The notes beneath the pieces were generated by a model, which was not told the DNA's origin, did no database searches, and saw nothing but the letters and a program-made list of their open reading frames with translations. Below, one piece after another: positions 26,422-35,354 of a DNA stretch of 64,000 bases; the first letter of the stretch is position 1; each line of letters opens with the position of its first letter. The position numbers and the translations under genes are program-made. The DNA comes from Frisingicoccus caecimuris (GTDB taxonomy: Bacteria > Bacillota > Clostridia > Lachnospirales > Lachnospiraceae), in the NCBI RefSeq assembly GCF_004340975.1, contig NZ_SLXA01000005.1, positions 1-64,000 of the forward strand, written 5' to 3'.

Positions 26422-26523
26422 TTACTGGATATAATCTTCTGTTTCTGTGCAGCTGAACAAGATAAAAAATAAACATGACATCCAGTAATCAAACCTGTGT
26501 TCAGGTTTTTACTGGATGTTTTT
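26422..26523 (+). terminator. FMN-riboswitch expression platform with intrinsic terminator
   Basis: CATCCAGTAA (26479-26488) pairs with TTACTGGATG (26509-26518), followed by T to 26523, forming a terminator. An upstream copy, TTACTGGAT at 26422-26430, can pair with the same ATCCAGTAA and would form the antiterminator. TCTTCT just after it (26435-26440) can compete for the P1 3' arm. Flavin-bound RNA should therefore terminate. The sequence elements are seen; the switching logic follows known FMN riboswitches. Confidence 0.85.
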
Positions 26524-26591
26524 GTATGTATAGAAGATTGTGAGGTTATATCCCTGAAAATCGTTTTTCAAAGAAAGAGAGGAAGAGTTTT

Positions 26592-27965
26592 ATGGATCAA
26601 TTAAAAGAAAATCAAAACCCGTTGGGAACAGAGCCAATCAGTCGATTGATTTTTAAATATTCCGTACCGACGGCCCTGACGCTGATGGTGAATTATCTCT
26701 ACAATATTGTCGACCAGATGTTTGTGGGCCAGGGCGTCGGAATTACAGGAATGGCGGCGACGAATGTGGCTTTTCCGCTGACGATCATTGCGACGGCTTT
26801 AGGGCTCCTGATTGGGGATGGCGGGGCTGCCAATATCAGTCTGTGCCTGGGACGGAGAGAACAGGAAACAGCAGATAAAATAGCCAGCCATGCTGTGACA
26901 ATGCTCATACTCTGCGGTGCGGCGCTGTGGCTTGTGTGCAGCCTGTTTGCACCGGGAATTGTTCAGCTCTTTGGGGCAACAGAGACGGCTTTTCAGGATT
27001 CTCTGATGTATACCCGGACGATTGCCTGGGGATTGCCATTTTTAATGGTGTGTACATCGCTGACGGCGATTATCCGTGCCGATGGCAATCCACAGTACAC
27101 GATGAAATGCATGATGGCAGGCGCGGTCATTAATATCGTGTTGGACTGGCTGTTTATTTTTCCATGCCATATGGGTGTGTTTGGCGCCGGACTGGCCACG
27201 GTCATTGGCCAGATCGTTTCCGGAAGCCTTTGTTTTGCCTATCTTAGAAAGTTGAAAACCGTACATATTCGAAAAGATGCGCTAAAATTGACCAGTTCAC
27301 TGGCAGGGAAAATATTGTCCCTGGGTTTTCCGAGCCTGATTACTCAGATTATGACAGCAACTGTGCAGATCATTATGAACAATCTGATGACGATTTATGG
27401 AGCGCAAAGTGTCTATGGCAGCGATATTGCGCTGTCTGTCTATGGGATGATGATGAAGGTTTACCAGATTGCCCATGCCATGTTTGTCGGTGTTTCATCA
27501 GCTACTCAACCAATCAATGGATATAATTTCGGGGCAAAACATTATGACCGGGTACGAAAAACCTATAAGACGGCTGCAGTAATCGGGATTATTATTTCTG
27601 TGATATGGTTTACTGTTTATCAGCTGCTTCCGGGACAGATTGCCGGACTTTTCGTATCAGGAAATCCTTTGTATAAGGAATGTGCGGTCCACTGCTTCCG
27701 GATTTATATGCTGGCTTTTTTCCTCTATGGTCTTCATATGACAACAGCTTCATTTTTTCAGGGGATTGGAAAGCCGTCGAGAGCCCTCATCATCTCGCTT
27801 GTCCGCCAGGCCGTATTGATGATTCCGTTATCTCTTATCTTATCCGGAAGATTTGGTCTGGACGGTGCGTTGATGGCAGCGCCGGTGACCGATACACTGG
27901 TGTTTATCCTTGCACTTACTTTGGCGGTGATTGAGTTTCGTCAGTGGAAGAAAAAAGGATTTTAA
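26592..27965 (+). CDS. MATE-family efflux transporter under an FMN riboswitch
   Basis: 457 residues with about twelve membrane helices and the two-lobed repeat typical of MATE (NorM/DinF-like) antiporters. The N-terminal EPISRLIFKYSVPTALTLMV and the internal repeat with AGKILSLGFPSLITQIM support this. Most MATE proteins export cationic drugs or metabolites using sodium or protons. The riboswitch directly upstream implies a flavin-related substrate: either import of riboflavin or export of flavin or a flavin analogue. Repression by FMN fits import better. The substrate is inference. Confidence 0.9.
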   Translation: MDQLKENQNPLGTEPISRLIFKYSVPTALTLMVNYLYNIVDQMFVGQGVGITGMAATNVAFPLTIIATALGLLIGDGGAANISLCLGRREQETADKIASHAVTMLILCGAALWLVCSLFAPGIVQLFGATETAFQDSLMYTRTIAWGLPFLMVCTSLTAIIRADGNPQYTMKCMMAGAVINIVLDWLFIFPCHMGVFGAGLATVIGQIVSGSLCFAYLRKLKTVHIRKDALKLTSSLAGKILSLGFPSLITQIMTATVQIIMNNLMTIYGAQSVYGSDIALSVYGMMMKVYQIAHAMFVGVSSATQPINGYNFGAKHYDRVRKTYKTAAVIGIIISVIWFTVYQLLPGQIAGLFVSGNPLYKECAVHCFRIYMLAFFLYGLHMTTASFFQGIGKPSRALIISLVRQAVLMIPLSLILSGRFGLDGALMAAPVTDTLVFILALTLAVIEFRQWKKKGF

Positions 27966-27985
27966 GAAAAAAAGAGATATTATAG

Positions 27986-28014
27986 TTGACTGAGTCCACT
28001 TGTTTTGATATAAT
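27986..28014 (+). promoter_or_regulatory. Promoter for the MarR-GNAT gene
   Basis: TTGACT (27986-27991), a 17-base spacer and a consensus TATAAT (28009-28014), 41 bases before the start codon. MarR-type proteins often bind their own promoter, so an operator here is plausible. Confidence 0.7.
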
Positions 28015-28055
28015 TGAGGACAAATACAACATGTTTGTGAAAGAGGAATAAGTGG

Positions 28056-28973
28056 ATGAAAGAGAAAATTGATTTAATTACAGAGATACGGGGCTTTAAT
28101 CGGTTTTATACGAATATTTTAGGATTGCTGGATCAGCATATTTTAGATTCGGGTTATTCCCTGACAGAGGCCCGGGTATTATTTGAAATCAGTAAAACAG
28201 AGCGGTGTACGGCCAATCAGCTCTGTTCCTCCTTAAAGGTTGACCGGAGTTATATGAGTCGAATGATAACAAAATTTGAGAAAAGGGGGCTGCTGACCAG
28301 ACATCAGAGTCCGACAGACAATCGTCATATGGAAATTCGTTTGACAGAGGAGGGAATGAAACTTTTTCACGAGTTAAACAATCGGTCAAACAGGCAGATT
28401 GGCGAGCTTCTCACAAAACTGGATGATGAACAACAGAAAAAAATCTGGGAAGCCATGAGGACAATTAAGAAATATCTGACTGTGGCCACATCAAATATCG
28501 AAATTCGTCCTTATATAGAGGACGATGTCGAGTATGTCATTGACAGACAGTTATCTTTATATGAATCGGAACGTCATTTTACATCAGAAATATGGAAAAA
28601 ATATCTCGTTAAAGGTGTCATGGCGTTGATTGAAAAATTTAATCCGGAAAAAGACTGTATGTATATTCTGGAGTTTAACGGAAATCCTGCCGGATGTGTG
28701 GCGATTACCCATACCCGGGACGATACAGCCCAGTTTCGTTACTTTTTTCTGGAACCTGAACTGCGTGGATTGGGAGCTGGTCATAAATTGATGGATATGG
28801 CTTTGAATTTCTGCCGGGAGAAAAACTATAAACATATTTTTCTGTGGACCGTCAGCGCCCAGGAAACAGCCAGGGTATTGTATAAAAATGCCGGGTTTGA
28901 AATAACTCAAACAAGCAAAAACGAAGACTGGGGTGTTCCGGTTCTTGAAGAAAAATGGGAATTGGATCTTTAA
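28056..28973 (+). CDS. MarR-type regulator fused to a GNAT N-acetyltransferase
   Basis: 305 residues. Residues 1-145 form a MarR winged helix (SLTEARVLFEISKTERCTAN, DRSYMSRMITKFEKRGLL, then the wing SPTDNRHMEIRLTEEGM). Residues about 150-305 are a GNAT acetyltransferase, with the acetyl-CoA loop in LEPELRGLGAGHKLMDMAL and the C-terminal VLYKNAGFEITQTSK. Such fusions are known in Firmicutes and actinobacteria, but their substrates are mostly unknown. They may detoxify or sense a small molecule while controlling a nearby gene. The neighbouring MATE gene is a candidate target, though a separate promoter lies between them. Confidence 0.88.
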   Translation: MKEKIDLITEIRGFNRFYTNILGLLDQHILDSGYSLTEARVLFEISKTERCTANQLCSSLKVDRSYMSRMITKFEKRGLLTRHQSPTDNRHMEIRLTEEGMKLFHELNNRSNRQIGELLTKLDDEQQKKIWEAMRTIKKYLTVATSNIEIRPYIEDDVEYVIDRQLSLYESERHFTSEIWKKYLVKGVMALIEKFNPEKDCMYILEFNGNPAGCVAITHTRDDTAQFRYFFLEPELRGLGAGHKLMDMALNFCREKNYKHIFLWTVSAQETARVLYKNAGFEITQTSKNEDWGVPVLEEKWELDL

Positions 28974-29047
28974 AATTTGTCGTAAAGTAAATACGTTTCT
29001 ACATGATGTTTCGACAGGCTTTTCATGGGTTTTATGGTAATCTTTTA

Positions 29048-29076
29048 TTGTGACGCAAGATAACTTATGTTACAAT
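29048..29076 (+). promoter_or_regulatory. Promoter for the Rpn-like gene
   Basis: TTGTGA (29048-29053), a 17-base spacer and TACAAT (29071-29076). Transcription would start near 29083, just before the ribosome site, so starts upstream of 29095 are excluded. Confidence 0.55.
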
Positions 29077-29094
29077 GAAGGAGGAAAAATTCGA

Positions 29095-29814
29095 ATGGGG
29101 ATTGCTGAAAAGACTCAGGAGCCGTTTTATGATTCGAGGGCGGTACGGATGGATTTGCTGGCCATTGATGATAATGATGTCATTTATGATGCGGAAGCAC
29201 AGAAGGAGAATAAGGGAAAACGTTTTTTGCTGAGACGTAGTCGTCTGTATCAGTCTGCAATTGATGTAAATCTTTTAGAGCCGGGGGAAATTGATTTTGG
29301 TAAGATGAATGATGTCTATGTTATTTTTATTGCGCCATTTGATTTGTTTGGAAAAAGCAAGTATATGTACACGTTTCGTATGACTTGCGATGAAGTGCCG
29401 GGGCTGTCCATGGAAGACGGAGCGGTAAGAATATTTTTAAATACTCATGGCAAGAATGATATTGAGGTGCCGGCTGGATTGGTCGAGTTCCTTAAATATG
29501 TGGAAAATCCTGACCGATATGAAAAAAATATTCAAGATAGTCGTGTACGAAAACTTGCAGACCAGATTGAGATGTTAAAGAACAGTCAGGAAGTAGGTGT
29601 TAAGTATATGCGGTTATGGGAGGAACTGGATGAGGCCCGTCGCGAAGGACATGAATCTGGAGTGGCAGAAGGATTTGAAGCGGAACGCATGGAATCTATA
29701 AAGAATTTAATGGAAACGATGGACTGGCCTGTGGAGCAGGCGATGAATGCTCTGAAAGTGCCGGAAGCCGAGAGACAAAAATATTTGGATATGATAAAGA
29801 ACATGAATAAATAA
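29095..29814 (+). CDS. N-terminally short Rpn-family nuclease (PD-(D/E)XK transposase-like)
   Basis: 239 residues from the ATG at 29095, which follows AAGGAGG. The product resembles the conserved middle and end of Rpn (recombination-promoting nuclease) proteins: SRAVRMDLLAIDDNDVIYDA and EAQ give the D...ExQ active-site core. NDVYVIFIAPFDLFGKSKY and a helical C-terminus follow (LWEELDEARREGHESG, AEGFEAERMESIKNLMETM). Typical members carry about 50-60 further residues before this core. Those are absent, and an upstream promoter and ribosome site fix the short start. It may be a degraded or alternative form. These genes move between genomes and are common in Lachnospiraceae. Confidence 0.75.
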   Translation: MGIAEKTQEPFYDSRAVRMDLLAIDDNDVIYDAEAQKENKGKRFLLRRSRLYQSAIDVNLLEPGEIDFGKMNDVYVIFIAPFDLFGKSKYMYTFRMTCDEVPGLSMEDGAVRIFLNTHGKNDIEVPAGLVEFLKYVENPDRYEKNIQDSRVRKLADQIEMLKNSQEVGVKYMRLWEELDEARREGHESGVAEGFEAERMESIKNLMETMDWPVEQAMNALKVPEAERQKYLDMIKNMNK

Positions 29815-29837
29815 TACCCGTGCGGTATGTCCGAATG
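29814..29837 (+). repeat. Dispersed 24-base palindromic repeat, copy 1
   Basis: ATACCCGTGCGGTATGTCCG at 29814-29833 and the next four bases match, with one single-base gap, the repeats at 37408, 39730 and 51030. This copy overlaps the stop codon of the Rpn-like gene. It is the most degenerate of the four. Confidence 0.4.
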
Positions 29838-29914
29838 AGCATATGACAAACAGGTATATTCCGAAGAAAAGTGTCAAATAAATTGGCGATATTTCGAAAG
29901 AAAGCCTGATAAAA

Positions 29915-29975
29915 ACCCGCCATATTCTGAAAAAAAGCGTTTCAAGCTTTATGAAAGAATATGGCGGGTAGTTTT
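29915..29975. terminator. Bidirectional terminator between Rpn-like gene and LUD gene
   Basis: ACCCGCCATATTCT (29915-29928) pairs with AGAATATGGCGGGT (29956-29969). A T-run follows on the plus strand, and a stretch of A precedes it, giving a T-run on the minus strand, so it can stop both converging genes. Confidence 0.85.
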
Positions 29976-30610
29976 TAATAACCCAGTTCTTCGCCGACAA
30001 GAATAATTTTGATTCTTCCGGCCGGAGCACTGCGGCGTGTAACGACAAATTGATTACAGATGCAGTCCGCACTCATGCAGTTACAGCAGCGGCCCACCTG
30101 AGTACACGGTGTGTTTTTATCCAGACGTATGGTATTCATCGGAGCTGCGGTGTTGCGGGCACGAGCAATAGCAGCTTCAAGGTTATCGGTCACTTTGTTC
30201 ATACCAGCGATGACAATGACGTTGGATGGTCCGAAAATGAGAGAGGCTACCCGGTTGCCGTTGCCGTCGATATTGACCAGTTCACCGCCCATGGTCAGAG
30301 CATTGGTACTCATAAAATAGTAATCACAGACAGCCACCTTGCTGAAAAATTCTTTCTTCTCTTCATCCGTCTTGGGCACTGTGCGGTCCAGAACGACACA
30401 GTCGGAGGCTTTTAATGCCGGAATCAGGCCGATTTCATTAATGGACATGGAGCCGCCCCAGGATACGCTGGAGCCAGGAGTTACAAAACGGAGAGCCATT
30501 TTCAGGGCTTCTTCTCCGTTATCCACATAGTAGGCTTCCATGCCGCGTTTGTCCAGATTTTTAATCAGAGTTTCTGCAGCAGCTTCGTAAAATTTTTTCT
30601 TCGGGTTCAT
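29975..30610 (-). CDS. LUD-domain protein (lactate-utilisation-like)
   Basis: 211 residues on the minus strand. The LUD fold is recognised by VSWGGSMSINEIG, the central SKVAVCDYYFMSTNALT and the glycine-rich segment GELVNIDGNGNRVASLIFGP. Two to three cysteine pairs occur near the C-terminus (GRCCNCMSADCICNQF). LutB/LutC-type proteins work in lactate oxidation, but stand-alone LUD proteins of this size with a terminal cysteine cluster have no proven role. It is a single gene, divergent from topB. Confidence 0.85.
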   Translation of the reverse strand: MNPKKKFYEAAAETLIKNLDKRGMEAYYVDNGEEALKMALRFVTPGSSVSWGGSMSINEIGLIPALKASDCVVLDRTVPKTDEEKKEFFSKVAVCDYYFMSTNALTMGGELVNIDGNGNRVASLIFGPSNVIVIAGMNKVTDNLEAAIARARNTAAPMNTIRLDKNTPCTQVGRCCNCMSADCICNQFVVTRRSAPAGRIKIILVGEELGY

Positions 30611-30698
30611 CAGATCACACTCCGTTCTATTTTTTGATAATAGTATACCATCTTTTGTTTTGGCGGTACAGAAAAAAGTCAGACTTTCGTGCCAATCA

Positions 30699-30715
30699 AA
30701 ATCATGGTATACTGT
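30699..30715 (+). promoter_or_regulatory. Core promoter of topB
   Basis: AAATCATGGTATACTGT contains the -10 box TATACT (30708-30713). The same 17 bases occur in front of the HAD gene at 40311-40327. No good -35 box is visible, so the shared ATCATGG may act as an extended -10 or an operator. Confidence 0.5.
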
Positions 30716-30747
30716 GAACAGTTATGAAAAGTTTTTAAGGAGAATTT

Positions 30748-32763
30748 ATGTCAAAATCATTATATATTGCGGAAAAACCGAGTGTGGCCAGAGAGTTTGC
30801 CAGGGCATTAAATATTAAAGGCAAAAGTTATGACGGTTACATGGAATCAGCAGATTCGGTGGTCACCTGGTGTGTGGGTCATCTGGTGACGATGAGTTAT
30901 CCGGAAGTTTACGATCCGGCGCTGCGGCGCTGGTCACTGGACACGCTGCCCTTTATTCCAAAAGAATTTAAATACGAGGTGATTGACTCGGTAAAAAAAC
31001 AATTTGATATTGTCAGTCATCTGTTAAACCGGCCGGATGTGGATACGATTTATGTCTGTACCGACTCAGGACGGGAAGGGGAGTATATTTATCGCCTGGT
31101 GGATCAGATGGCCGGAGTGAAGGGAAAGATAAAAAAACGGGTTTGGATTGACTCTCAGACGGAGGAAGAGATTATGCGGGGCATCCGGGAGGCAAAGGAC
31201 ATTTCGGCCTACGATAATCTGGCGGCTTCCGCTTATCTGCGCGCCAAGGAAGATTATCTTATGGGGATTAATTTTTCACGGCTGCTCACTTTGAAATACG
31301 GACCTTCCATTTCAAGCTTTATGAAATCAAAGCGGACTGTACTCTCAGTAGGGCGGGTAATGACTTGCGTTCTTGGCATGGTCGTCCGAAGAGAACGGGA
31401 GATCCGGGCTTTTGTTAAAACGCCATTTTACCGGGTATTGGCCAAATTGGAAGTTCAGGGAAGGGAGATTGAGGCAGAGTGGCGGGCAGTGGAAGGCTCC
31501 CGTTATTTTGGAACACCGGCGCTTTATAAAGAAAATGGTTTAAAAAATGAAGAGGATGCAAAAGCACTTATTGCTATGTTGGAAGCCGAGCCGCCGCGGG
31601 CTATGACAATTGAAGAACTGACAAAGAAAAAGGAGAAAAAAAATCCGCCTTTACTATTTAATCTGGCGGAGCTTCAAAATGAATGTTCCCGGCTCTTTAA
31701 GTTAAGTCCGGATGAGACGTTGAAGGTGGTCCAGGAACTTTACGAAAAGAAGTTGGTGACCTATCCGAGAACGGATGCCCGCGTCCTTTCTACAGCAGTT
31801 GCAAAAGAGATTTATAAAAATATCCGTGGTCTGCGGAATTTTCAACCTGTGTCGGATTTTGCTGCTGAAGTTCTGGAGATGGGAAGCTATAAAAATATCG
31901 CAAAAACACGGTATGTGAATGATAAACAGATTACGGATCACTATGCCATTGTACCTACAGGACAGGGACTTGGTGCTTTAAAATCTGTCAGCAGGATCGG
32001 ATTGAGTGTATATACGGTCATTGCAAAACGGTTTTTAAGTATTTTTTATCCGGCGGCTGAATATCAGAAAGTCAATCTGGTCGTAAGTAAAGATAGGGAG
32101 CGGTTCTTCGCCGGCTTCAAAGTGCTTCTTTCCGAAGGGTATTTGAAAGTGGCAGGAAAACCGTCGGACAGAGGCGTGATCGGAAAGACGGTAGATAAAC
32201 CATCGGATACTTCTGTGGATGAGAGCGAAAAGATTGACCTGGGCTTTTTAGAACTTTTGAAAACATTGAAAAAAGGCATTTCTCTTCCGGTGAAAGAATT
32301 ATATATAAAAGAAGGGGAAACGACCCCGCCGAAGCGTTATAATTCAGGAAGTATGATTCTTGCCATGGAAAATGCGGGACAGCTCATTGAAGATGAGGAA
32401 CTGCGGGCAATGATCAAAGGCAGCGGTATCGGAACAAGTGCGACACGGGCAGAGATTTTAAAAAAGCTGGTGACGATTAAATATCTGGCTTTGAACAAAA
32501 AAACTCAGATTATCACGCCGACAAAACTTGGAGAGATGGTGTATGATGTGGTGGACAGTTCACTGCGGCCACTTTTGAATCCGGAACTGACGGCCAGTTG
32601 GGAAAAAGGCCTGAATTATGTGGCGGAGGGCACCATCACACCGGAGGAATATATGGAAAAGCTGGACCATTTTGTGACTGTGCGTACCGAATACGTGAAA
32701 CGGCTGAATAATCAGTGGATGCTTCGGGAGAAGTATGAGACAATTTCTAAGCACTATGCATAA
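30748..32763 (+). CDS. topB: Type IA DNA topoisomerase III
   Basis: 671 residues. The Toprim domain is at the N-terminus (SLYIAEKPSVAREFARAL and TDSGREGEYIYR). The catalytic tyrosine lies in LVTYPRTDARVLS near residue 339, and GSGIGTSATRAEILKKL belongs to the central domain. No C-terminal zinc fingers are present, as expected for TopB rather than TopA. It relaxes and decatenates DNA with single-strand breaks. Chromosomal and conjugative-element versions look alike, but the quiet surroundings argue for a chromosomal gene. Confidence 0.92.
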   Translation: MSKSLYIAEKPSVAREFARALNIKGKSYDGYMESADSVVTWCVGHLVTMSYPEVYDPALRRWSLDTLPFIPKEFKYEVIDSVKKQFDIVSHLLNRPDVDTIYVCTDSGREGEYIYRLVDQMAGVKGKIKKRVWIDSQTEEEIMRGIREAKDISAYDNLAASAYLRAKEDYLMGINFSRLLTLKYGPSISSFMKSKRTVLSVGRVMTCVLGMVVRREREIRAFVKTPFYRVLAKLEVQGREIEAEWRAVEGSRYFGTPALYKENGLKNEEDAKALIAMLEAEPPRAMTIEELTKKKEKKNPPLLFNLAELQNECSRLFKLSPDETLKVVQELYEKKLVTYPRTDARVLSTAVAKEIYKNIRGLRNFQPVSDFAAEVLEMGSYKNIAKTRYVNDKQITDHYAIVPTGQGLGALKSVSRIGLSVYTVIAKRFLSIFYPAAEYQKVNLVVSKDRERFFAGFKVLLSEGYLKVAGKPSDRGVIGKTVDKPSDTSVDESEKIDLGFLELLKTLKKGISLPVKELYIKEGETTPPKRYNSGSMILAMENAGQLIEDEELRAMIKGSGIGTSATRAEILKKLVTIKYLALNKKTQIITPTKLGEMVYDVVDSSLRPLLNPELTASWEKGLNYVAEGTITPEEYMEKLDHFVTVRTEYVKRLNNQWMLREKYETISKHYA

Positions 32764-32846
32764 AAATGAAAAAAGATGGACTTTGTTATTACAGAGTGTT
32801 AAAATGAGAGTATTTAGTGAATCAATATATAGTATGGAGGTAGATT

Positions 32847-34673
32847 ATGTGCGGCATTGTTGGATATATTGGTAAAGCTCAGGCGGCGCCGATTCTTTTG
32901 GACGGCCTGGCAAAACTCGAATACAGAGGTTATGATTCGGCAGGAATTTCCATTTTTGATAGTGAAAATATTCAAACAGTAAAAACAAAAGGAAAAATTA
33001 AGGATTTGCGGGAATTGACCCATGACGGCGCAGATCTGGCGGGAACGGTGGGTATCGGCCATACCCGCTGGGCGACTCACGGCGAGCCTTCCGATGCAAA
33101 TTCCCATCCTCATGTAAATGCCAGTGAGACAATTGCCGTTGTTCACAATGGTATCATTGAAAATTATCTGGAATTAAAAAAGCGACTTTTAGCTAAAGGT
33201 TACATATTTCAGTCCGAGACAGATACGGAAGTTGTTACATTGCTGCTGGATTACTATTTTGACGGTGATTTATTAAAAACATTGTCGAAGGTTATGAGCC
33301 GTATCGAAGGTTCTTATGCTCTTGGAATCATTAATAAAGATAATCCGGACGAGATCATTGCAGTAAAAAAAGACAGTCCGCTCATTGTCGGACTTTCCGA
33401 AGACGGTAATTATATTGCTTCTGATATTCCGGCCGTACTGAAACATACACGAAAGATTTATATTCTTGAAGATGGTGAGATTGTCAAACTGACCCGGGAC
33501 AACGTGACGGTTTATAATCAGGATCTGGATGTCGTTGAAAAAGAAGTAACAGAAATCCAGTGGGATGTATCTGCAGCAGAAAAAGGCGGTTACCAACATT
33601 TTATGATGAAAGAAATTCATGAACAGCCAAAGGCTGTAAGGGATACCATTTTCCCACGGATAAAGGAAGACGACGTATTCATCCATGAACTTCGTATGAC
33701 GGATGAGCAGATTAAAGATTTGAAAAAAGTTTTTATTATTGCCTGCGGCTCTGCTTATCATGCCGGTGTGACAGGAAAATATGTCATTGAAGAACTGTCC
33801 AGGATTCCTGTGGAAGTGGACTTGGCTTCTGAATTTCGTTATCGGAATCCAATTCTCGAAGATAATACCCTGGCGATCATCATCAGTCAGTCCGGCGAAA
33901 CAGCTGATACCCTGGCGGCTATGCGGGAAGCAAAACGTCATGGCGTCCGGACACTGGCCATCGTCAATGTGGTCGGAAGCTCCATAGCCAGAGAAGCGGA
34001 TGACGTTTTATATACATGGGCTGGACCGGAAATCGCCGTGGCAACGACAAAGGGCTATACGAGTCAGTTATCCGCACTCTATCTGCTTGCCCTTCATTTT
34101 GGAAAGATTCGTGAAAAGATTTCCAGAAGTGATTATCTGGAAATGATTCAGGAGCTGAAATCCCTGCCGGATAAAATTGAAAAGATGCTTCAGGATAAGG
34201 AAAAAATCCAGTATCTTGCCAACCAGTATATCGGCTTGAAGGATGTATTTTTCCTGGGGCGGGGAATTGATTATGCCAGTGCGTTAGAGGCGTCTTTAAA
34301 GTTGAAAGAGATTTCCTATGTTCATTCAGAGGCTTATGCGGCCGGGGAATTGAAGCATGGCACGATTTCTCTGATTGAAGACGGAACTCTTGTTGTGGCT
34401 CTGGTAACCCAGGAGCAGCTTTACGGTAAGATCGTCAGCAATATTGTAGAAGTAAAAACCCGCGGGGCCTTTGTGCTGGCTGTGACCAATGAAGATAACA
34501 AAGACATTGAAAAGAATACGGATTATGTATTCTATATACCGAAAACCAATAAAAACTTTACCGGATTAATGGCAACGATCCCGATGCAGCTCTTTGCCTA
34601 CTATGTGGCTGTAGCCAAGGGATGTGATGTGGACCAGCCTAGAAATCTGGCGAAATCCGTAACGGTAGAATAG
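32847..34673 (+). CDS. glmS: Glutamine-fructose-6-phosphate aminotransferase
   Basis: 608 residues, ribosome site GGAGG. The class II glutaminase starts at the conserved Cys2 (CGIVGYIGK), followed by HTRWATHGEPSDANSHPH. Two SIS sugar isomerase domains come next (IACGSAYHAGVTGKYVIEEL, SQSGETADTLAAMREAK; ending DQPRNLAKSVTVE). It makes glucosamine-6-phosphate for cell wall synthesis. The 83-base gap upstream is too short for a glmS ribozyme, so feedback must work in another way. The next gene, nine bases downstream, is a hexapeptide acyltransferase-like protein. Confidence 0.97.
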   Translation: MCGIVGYIGKAQAAPILLDGLAKLEYRGYDSAGISIFDSENIQTVKTKGKIKDLRELTHDGADLAGTVGIGHTRWATHGEPSDANSHPHVNASETIAVVHNGIIENYLELKKRLLAKGYIFQSETDTEVVTLLLDYYFDGDLLKTLSKVMSRIEGSYALGIINKDNPDEIIAVKKDSPLIVGLSEDGNYIASDIPAVLKHTRKIYILEDGEIVKLTRDNVTVYNQDLDVVEKEVTEIQWDVSAAEKGGYQHFMMKEIHEQPKAVRDTIFPRIKEDDVFIHELRMTDEQIKDLKKVFIIACGSAYHAGVTGKYVIEELSRIPVEVDLASEFRYRNPILEDNTLAIIISQSGETADTLAAMREAKRHGVRTLAIVNVVGSSIAREADDVLYTWAGPEIAVATTKGYTSQLSALYLLALHFGKIREKISRSDYLEMIQELKSLPDKIEKMLQDKEKIQYLANQYIGLKDVFFLGRGIDYASALEASLKLKEISYVHSEAYAAGELKHGTISLIEDGTLVVALVTQEQLYGKIVSNIVEVKTRGAFVLAVTNEDNKDIEKNTDYVFYIPKTNKNFTGLMATIPMQLFAYYVAVAKGCDVDQPRNLAKSVTVE

Positions 34674-34682
34674 GAGAGAATC

Positions 34683-35354
34683 ATGGAAGGTTTAATGATT
34701 AAAAATTTATATAATCTGGAAGAGACTATTGCCGCTGATTTGTTTGACGGTTTGGATTATCCGTGGCAGGCGCTCCCGAAAATCGGAGAATTTATTTTAA
34801 AGTTAGGACCGACACTGCCGAAGGACGCGTATGACCAGATTGGCGAAGATGTATGGATTGCCAAAAGCGCCACTGTATTTCCTTCGGCCTATGTGCATGG
34901 ACCGGCTATTATTGGCAAAGAGGCGGAAGTCCGTCATTGTGCTTTTATCCGGGGCAATGCCATTGTCGGTGAAGGCGCTGTAGTGGGAAATTCCACAGAG
35001 CTTAAAAATGTCGTGCTGTTTAATAAGGTTCAGGTGCCTCATTATAACTATGTCGGCGACTCTGTTTTGGGCTATAAAGCGCATATGGGTGCCGGTTCCA
35101 TTACTTCTAACGTAAAAGCCGATAAAACGCTTGTAAAGGTTTCGGTCGGCAGTGAGCGGATTGAAACCGGATTGAAGAAATTTGGGGCCATGCTTGGCGA
35201 TAATGTAGAAGTTGGATGCAATGCAGTACTGAATCCGGGAACAGTCATTGGACGTGAATCCAACGTATATCCGACGTCGATGGTGCGTGGTTTCGTTCCG
35301 GCCCGGAGTATTTTTAAGAATACGGGCGAGGTTATTCAAAAGAAATTTGTATAA
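34683..35354 (+). CDS. Left-handed beta-helix (hexapeptide) acyltransferase-like protein
   Basis: 223 residues. After about 60 residues the protein shows hexapeptide-repeat turns (GEDVWIAKSATVFPSAYVHG, PAIIGKEAEVRHCAFIRGN, AIVGEGAVVGNSTELKN, later LGDNVEVGCNAVLNPGTVIG). This resembles the C-terminal half of GlmU, which acetylates glucosamine-1-phosphate, but no nucleotidyltransferase domain is present. Its nine-base distance to glmS suggests work on amino-sugar phosphates, perhaps glucosamine-1-phosphate acetylation. That function is inferred from fold and neighbour only. Confidence 0.82.
   Translation: MEGLMIKNLYNLEETIAADLFDGLDYPWQALPKIGEFILKLGPTLPKDAYDQIGEDVWIAKSATVFPSAYVHGPAIIGKEAEVRHCAFIRGNAIVGEGAVVGNSTELKNVVLFNKVQVPHYNYVGDSVLGYKAHMGAGSITSNVKADKTLVKVSVGSERIETGLKKFGAMLGDNVEVGCNAVLNPGTVIGRESNVYPTSMVRGFVPARSIFKNTGEVIQKKFV

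Noticed and set aside
26144-26476. Minus-strand open frame across the FMN riboswitch
   Set aside because: It covers a structured RNA and the end of the flavoprotein gene, with no start signals.
32764-32846. glmS ribozyme in front of glmS
   Set aside because: The gap is only 83 bases and has no match to the ribozyme core.
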